64,000 bases of DNA from NCBI GenBank assembly GCA_023159155.1, contig JAJNNX010000002.1, positions 1,240,001 through 1,304,000 on the forward strand. Direction: 5' to 3'. Of the stretch, positions 60,149 through 64,000 are shown one piece after another (positions within the stretch are counted from its first letter, which is position 1; each line of letters begins with the position of its first letter). The notes under the pieces were generated by a model, which was given only the letters and a program-made list of their open reading frames with translations, searched no databases and was not told where the DNA came from. The position numbers and the translations under genes are program-made. The DNA is from Ustulina deusta (Eukaryota > Ascomycota > Sordariomycetes > Xylariales > Xylariaceae).

Positions 60149-63100
60149 ATGCCTTTCACACTCGAAGAGATCAAAAAAGATGGATCATCGACTTCTCCCA
60201 AGAGTTTCTACCTAAAGGCGGTACCCGATTCCCAGAGGGGACCGTCGTTCCCTGACGCTTACTTCTTGTCCTTTCGTGGTCGCAGCCAGTACAGCAAGCC
60301 AGGTTTCGTGGATATTCCGACGAATCCGAGCCATCGTAGCATGTTGTTCACGGGTATGCTGACTGGCTGTTCCGTGATTGTGACAAGTCTCAGCGACGAC
60401 GTATACCGTGTCTACCACGATTTTCGGGTCAATTCCTCTGATCTGTACGATAACGTCGTGGCTTCGATTGATCTACGCGACTATCATGACACAAAAGGAG
60501 GTTTCGCGACAGTGTGCATGTCCAATACGGGTGAGGGCGATGGGTGGAAACTGCACGCCCAGCTTCTCGACCATTCCGACAAGGACGGGAGGCTCCATTT
60601 TCGACACAACGATCAGAATGAAAGTCGAGTTGTGACCAGACTCATGGAACCTAGACAGCCTGGGACCGTCGAAGGCGCCCAGGAGAGACGCAATCTCATC
60701 TGGAAGAAAATGGAACGGCTCGCCGAAAACCCATCAGATTCAAAGCGTGACGACGCCGCTGCTGCCCTCAAACACAAGGATGGCGCCTTCTACGAAAATG
60801 CTCAGATTAATTTGAGGAGTGAGGCTGTGAGTCGAACCCAAAAACTTGCTAAATACCTCGACGGCGTTCGCGACGCGATAAAAGATAAGATCAATGAGCT
60901 CAAGGGACAGCCTGGAAATTCGAGCGTGACGGAAAGCTTGATGAAATCCATGAAAGAGATCCAGGATCTGACCGAGGAATGTAATGACAACGATCTGGTG
61001 TACCTCTGGCTAAAATTGAAAGCGGCCAAGCAGTTCGACGCGGTCGTCTCAACGGAGGGACGACTAAGCGCCGGTCTCGAGGGAGACACGGTCGGCGAGA
61101 GATTCGCAGCTCTGGAAGTGCGGATGGAGAGCGCAGCGAGCGTCGCGTTCGCCGAGGGTCATGCGTCGTATACCGAGGTCAAGGTGCCCGGCATCTACGA
61201 TACCATGACTTCTTTAGAGATGAAGGCAATCTTAATGGTATCCCTGGACAGCCTCGAAGACAAGCAACTGGGCGCTCTGCTGCGGCGCATCCAGGTCACC
61301 GCCGAAAACGAGACCCGCACGCGGGTGTGGAAGAGGGCCGATGCTGTCGTGAAGTATCTGCTAGATGAAAACAGCACCAAGGCGCAGCCCATGCCGCAGG
61401 ACGTCATGGCTACCTTCCAGGGACGGGATTCCAGCGGCCACTGCTACCCCTTAGTGCGCGCCGTTGCCGTCGCTCTATGGGACGGTGGAATCTCGTCCGT
61501 CGATCAGATCATGGCTAAACTGGTATCGCTCCGGAACAAGAGCGAGGACAATTCTCTAAATGTGAAGCTCATGCTAGACGGCCTGGAGGAAAGCCAGGGG
61601 AACTTGAATGCCACCGCAGCATCCACCCTTCGGGGGCGCGTCACCATCGAGCAGGGAGTCGATGCCCTCGTCGTCGAAGGTGGAGCGAAAAGCAAGGTCC
61701 TTGCCATTAACACTCGAGAACATGCCATGTTACTAGGAGTAACGGTTCGGGACTCAAAACCCGCATACCATTTCTACGACCCCAATTTCGCCATGGCCAC
61801 CTTCGCCTCCAAGGAAACCCTACTGAAGGCACTCAACCGCCACCTAGTGACCGAGGGCTTCGCCTCGACCTATTCGGCTTTCGGCACGGCCGAGGCACCA
61901 ACATTCAACCTAGTGGAGATAGATGCCTGGGAAATGTCACGCGTCAGTATCGGGTCTCAACTCACATTGCGGGATCTAAGCAGCGACGACACCTTGGTCG
62001 AGACAGCTTCCGCCAAGTGGCGACGCACCCCCATCCAGGCTTCCCACGACCTTGTAGACAGACCATCTTTCCAAGGAACACACGCGCTGTCCGAAGCCCT
62101 ACAAGCTACCAAGTCGTGGCGCGAAGCCGTAGCAAGGTTAGAAAAGGCCAACGGGCTAGAAGGATCGTGGATGCCGATTCTCAAAAACCTCGAGCCCGAG
62201 ACGGGCGGCGGATACCGCGTGCAGTTCATCAATATCGAGGACCCTTCACAGACGCGATGGGTGAGCACCAACGACGAGGAAGTCAGGCGATTTCGGTCCC
62301 TGATGGATGAGAAGCTGAAGCAGCTGTCCCGCGACTTCGAATACGCCAAGGGCAGTCTCGCCCGTCGCAGCAACGCTCTCGAAGTAGAAGCCATCGATGG
62401 CCTGAACGCCATGTTTGTCATCAAGACCCTCATCGAGGAACTATCGGAGAAACCTGCCGTTGGCCTCCCCAGCGGCGGATCGACGCTCGCCATGGCCCTC
62501 CAGGTGCACAGCTACATGAACATGGCGCAGCTCGGCCACGGCGCCGTGCAAGACGCGAAAAAAGTCGCCGAGCTAGCGAGAGTTCTCATCGAGGGCGAGA
62601 AGACGGGCCAGAGGGCGCTGACAGGCTGCACGCGCGCGCTCAGCCGCGGCCTGGGCGCCGCTTCCGAGGCAGCGGGGATGATCTTTGCCGCCGCCAATGT
62701 GGTTTTGGACGCCGTTGAGCTCGCCCATGCCGAAAACGAGGAGCAGAAGGCCGTCTTCATGGTGCATCTTGCCTTCGACTTTCTCAGCCTTGGGGTCGCC
62801 GCCGGGGCCACGGCGGCAGGTATCGTCGGCGCCTCGACGCTGAGCGGCGTGCTGGGTGGCTTGGCGGTGCCGCTGGCCGGGCTTGGTATCGCGTTCGGGG
62901 GCCTGGCAGAGGCACTAGGGAAAGTGGCATCGAATGCCCAGGAAGTTGGACGCTACTTTGGCGATGCCGAGGATGCGTACAAGCATGGTGCCTACACGCT
63001 GGAAGACGGCGCCAAGGTGTTGCTGCCGAAACAGTGTGCGGTGATCAGCCAAGTCGACTTGATCACCCGCAAAGTGGTGTTCGACAGCCAATATATCTAC

Positions 63101-64000
63101 CGCACGCAAATCAGCGGCGGCCTCTGGTGGGCTGGGACGACCACGAGGATGGACTTGGACCGCTCCAAGGCGCTAAACGTGCGCAAGAAGATGGGAATTC
63201 AGTCCGACAACTGCAAACTCCCCGTCCAGAGCGACGATGACTTCAAGTGTCTCGTCTTGCCCCCGACGCCCAAGTCATACATCGGGTATGATTACAATTA
63301 CTTACCCTTCTCTACATCGCGGGGCGACTATGGCTTCGACGTCTTGCGACGCATGGAGGGTACGGGCGAGGAGAGCTTCCTCTTCGCTTTCTTCCGTCCG
63401 CCTGTTCACTGGATCATCGATAAGATTACCCATGAGTATGTGGACACTCCCGTTACCATCGTGCTAGCCTCGCATTCCTTGCGAATCCAGATACCGCCAC
63501 TCCCATACGTGATGCATCATCGACTAAGCTATACACTCAAGGGCGCCGGTGGCTCGTACAGCATTGGGCTAGAGCATATCGGGGGCATCACCCTCTCAAG
63601 CTCGGCGAGCACTACGAAATGGTTGCTTGACGCCAGCACTCTCTCGCCTCCCGAGATCGAATTTGGCAGTCAGTTTATCAAAGTCTCAAATATAAGCATC
63701 GCGGTCTCGGACACCAATTACGACGTCATACTAGCGCTTTTGTCCAATGGCGAAACCCTCAAAGTTGATATCCAAAATAAAAGCACCACTACCGTCAAGG
63801 TTGACGCCGAGACTTACCCTCAGGGCAGCGCCGGCGTGGACGCCCATCTGCGTGACTTGGAGAGACGGAATCAGTTGCAGGGACAGTTTATCGTCGTGGA
63901 CAACTATGAGGCGAGACGATCTCCCAATGAGACCAAAACTCAGATAGTGGGCCGGGCGTACTACGAGGTGTCTAAGAAGCGGATGCTGTTCACAAGAAAT
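60149..64000 (+). CDS. Large toxin-like protein: C58/papain-like protease and TcdA/TcdB-type pore-forming region (3' end outside window)
   Basis: Open from the ATG at 60149 to the window edge: 1284 codons without a stop or evident intron, truncated by the window. No signal peptide. Residues ~1-190 are an unrecognised globular module; ~200-330 are highly charged and helical. Around 425-550 a Cys-His-Asp set is placed as in YopT/C58 or papain-like toxin proteases: Cys432 in SGHCYPLVRA, His525 in REHAMLLGV, Asp544 in FYDPNFA. Residues ~700-1160 resemble the pore-forming/translocation module shared by clostridial TcdA/TcdB and Mcf/FitD-type toxins: a Gly/Ala-rich hydrophobic helical stretch (~876-921), then DGAKVLLPKQ, a Trp-Trp strand and a beta-rich part with a Gly-Gly-Ser turn. 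The protein would be a secreted or released toxin that self-processes and inserts in membranes; this is family inference. High GC3 and lack of introns contrast with its multi-exon neighbour and could point to acquisition from bacteria. Confidence 0.78.
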   Translation, partial: MPFTLEEIKKDGSSTSPKSFYLKAVPDSQRGPSFPDAYFLSFRGRSQYSKPGFVDIPTNPSHRSMLFTGMLTGCSVIVTSLSDDVYRVYHDFRVNSSDLYDNVVASIDLRDYHDTKGGFATVCMSNTGEGDGWKLHAQLLDHSDKDGRLHFRHNDQNESRVVTRLMEPRQPGTVEGAQERRNLIWKKMERLAENPSDSKRDDAAAALKHKDGAFYENAQINLRSEAVSRTQKLAKYLDGVRDAIKDKINELKGQPGNSSVTESLMKSMKEIQDLTEECNDNDLVYLWLKLKAAKQFDAVVSTEGRLSAGLEGDTVGERFAALEVRMESAASVAFAEGHASYTEVKVPGIYDTMTSLEMKAILMVSLDSLEDKQLGALLRRIQVTAENETRTRVWKRADAVVKYLLDENSTKAQPMPQDVMATFQGRDSSGHCYPLVRAVAVALWDGGISSVDQIMAKLVSLRNKSEDNSLNVKLMLDGLEESQGNLNATAASTLRGRVTIEQGVDALVVEGGAKSKVLAINTREHAMLLGVTVRDSKPAYHFYDPNFAMATFASKETLLKALNRHLVTEGFASTYSAFGTAEAPTFNLVEIDAWEMSRVSIGSQLTLRDLSSDDTLVETASAKWRRTPIQASHDLVDRPSFQGTHALSEALQATKSWREAVARLEKANGLEGSWMPILKNLEPETGGGYRVQFINIEDPSQTRWVSTNDEEVRRFRSLMDEKLKQLSRDFEYAKGSLARRSNALEVEAIDGLNAMFVIKTLIEELSEKPAVGLPSGGSTLAMALQVHSYMNMAQLGHGAVQDAKKVAELARVLIEGEKTGQRALTGCTRALSRGLGAASEAAGMIFAAANVVLDAVELAHAENEEQKAVFMVHLAFDFLSLGVAAGATAAGIVGASTLSGVLGGLAVPLAGLGIAFGGLAEALGKVASNAQEVGRYFGDAEDAYKHGAYTLEDGAKVLLPKQCAVISQVDLITRKVVFDSQYIYRTQISGGLWWAGTTTRMDLDRSKALNVRKKMGIQSDNCKLPVQSDDDFKCLVLPPTPKSYIGYDYNYLPFSTSRGDYGFDVLRRMEGTGEESFLFAFFRPPVHWIIDKITHEYVDTPVTIVLASHSLRIQIPPLPYVMHHRLSYTLKGAGGSYSIGLEHIGGITLSSSASTTKWLLDASTLSPPEIEFGSQFIKVSNISIAVSDTNYDVILALLSNGETLKVDIQNKSTTTVKVDAETYPQGSAGVDAHLRDLERRNQLQGQFIVVDNYEARRSPNETKTQIVGRAYYEVSKKRMLFTRN

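Noticed and set aside
61957..62811. Minus-strand frames opposite the toxin-like gene
   Set aside because: Ser-rich shadow frames caused by codon bias; the continuous plus-strand frame with recognisable motifs explains the region.

Overview
The window is nuclear DNA of a filamentous ascomycete, most probably a sordariomycete. The gene content points there: a NUC-1/PHO4-type bHLH phosphate regulator, a Zn2Cys6 factor, a HET-domain protein, Mex67, Shr3 and a Heh/Src1 inner-nuclear-membrane protein. Introns are short (about 50-180 nt) with GT donors and CTAAC/CTAAT branch sites. Intergenic DNA is long, rich in TAGGTACCTA-like words, and carries AT-rich, stop-ridden transposon relics of the kind repeat-induced point mutation (RIP) leaves. 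No tRNA, rRNA or CRISPR array was recognised.

Layout. 1-3.2 kb: mRNA export receptor MEX67 (+). 5.1-6.0 kb: pogo/Fot1-like element with 48-bp inverted ends. 8.6-10.9 kb: kelch-like single-pass membrane protein (+). 12.6-14.8 kb: Heh/Src1 nuclear-envelope protein (-). 16.0-18.1 kb: NUC-1-like bHLH factor (-). 18.1-23.5 kb: gene-poor, with possible decayed coding pieces. 23.5-24.4 kb: Shr3 ER chaperone (+). 25.0-26.2 kb: Cys-rich membrane protein (-). 27.6-28.6 kb: decayed dehalogenase and a second broken gene (-). 29.9-32.1 kb: Zn2Cys6 factor (-). 32-41 kb: gene-poor, with a Tc1/mariner relic and a perfect palindrome. 41.3-43.9 kb: SAM-PH protein (+). 46.5-47.5 kb: SOD-like mitoribosomal protein (-). 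48.2-49.3 kb: conserved-looking acidic protein (-). 51.7-54.8 kb: HET-SET-MYND fusion (-). 56.4-64 kb: divergent accessory pair, an uncharacterised multi-exon gene (-) and a very long reading frame (+) that runs off the window.

The left and middle parts carry mainly housekeeping genes (RNA export, nuclear envelope, phosphate control, permease folding, mitochondrial translation) and the right end is accessory. Two items stand out. First, the open frame 60149-64000 looks like a large toxin: a papain/YopT-like Cys-His-Asp arrangement followed by a region resembling the TcdA/TcdB-type pore-forming module, next to a divergent gene that may be co-regulated. Second, one gene joins a HET incompatibility domain, a SET methyltransferase-like domain and a C-terminal MYND zinc finger. 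The toxin-like gene fits an insect- or animal-associated fungus, but that is inference.

Exon models were built by eye from splice signals and reading frame. All family assignments are pattern recognition without database searches.
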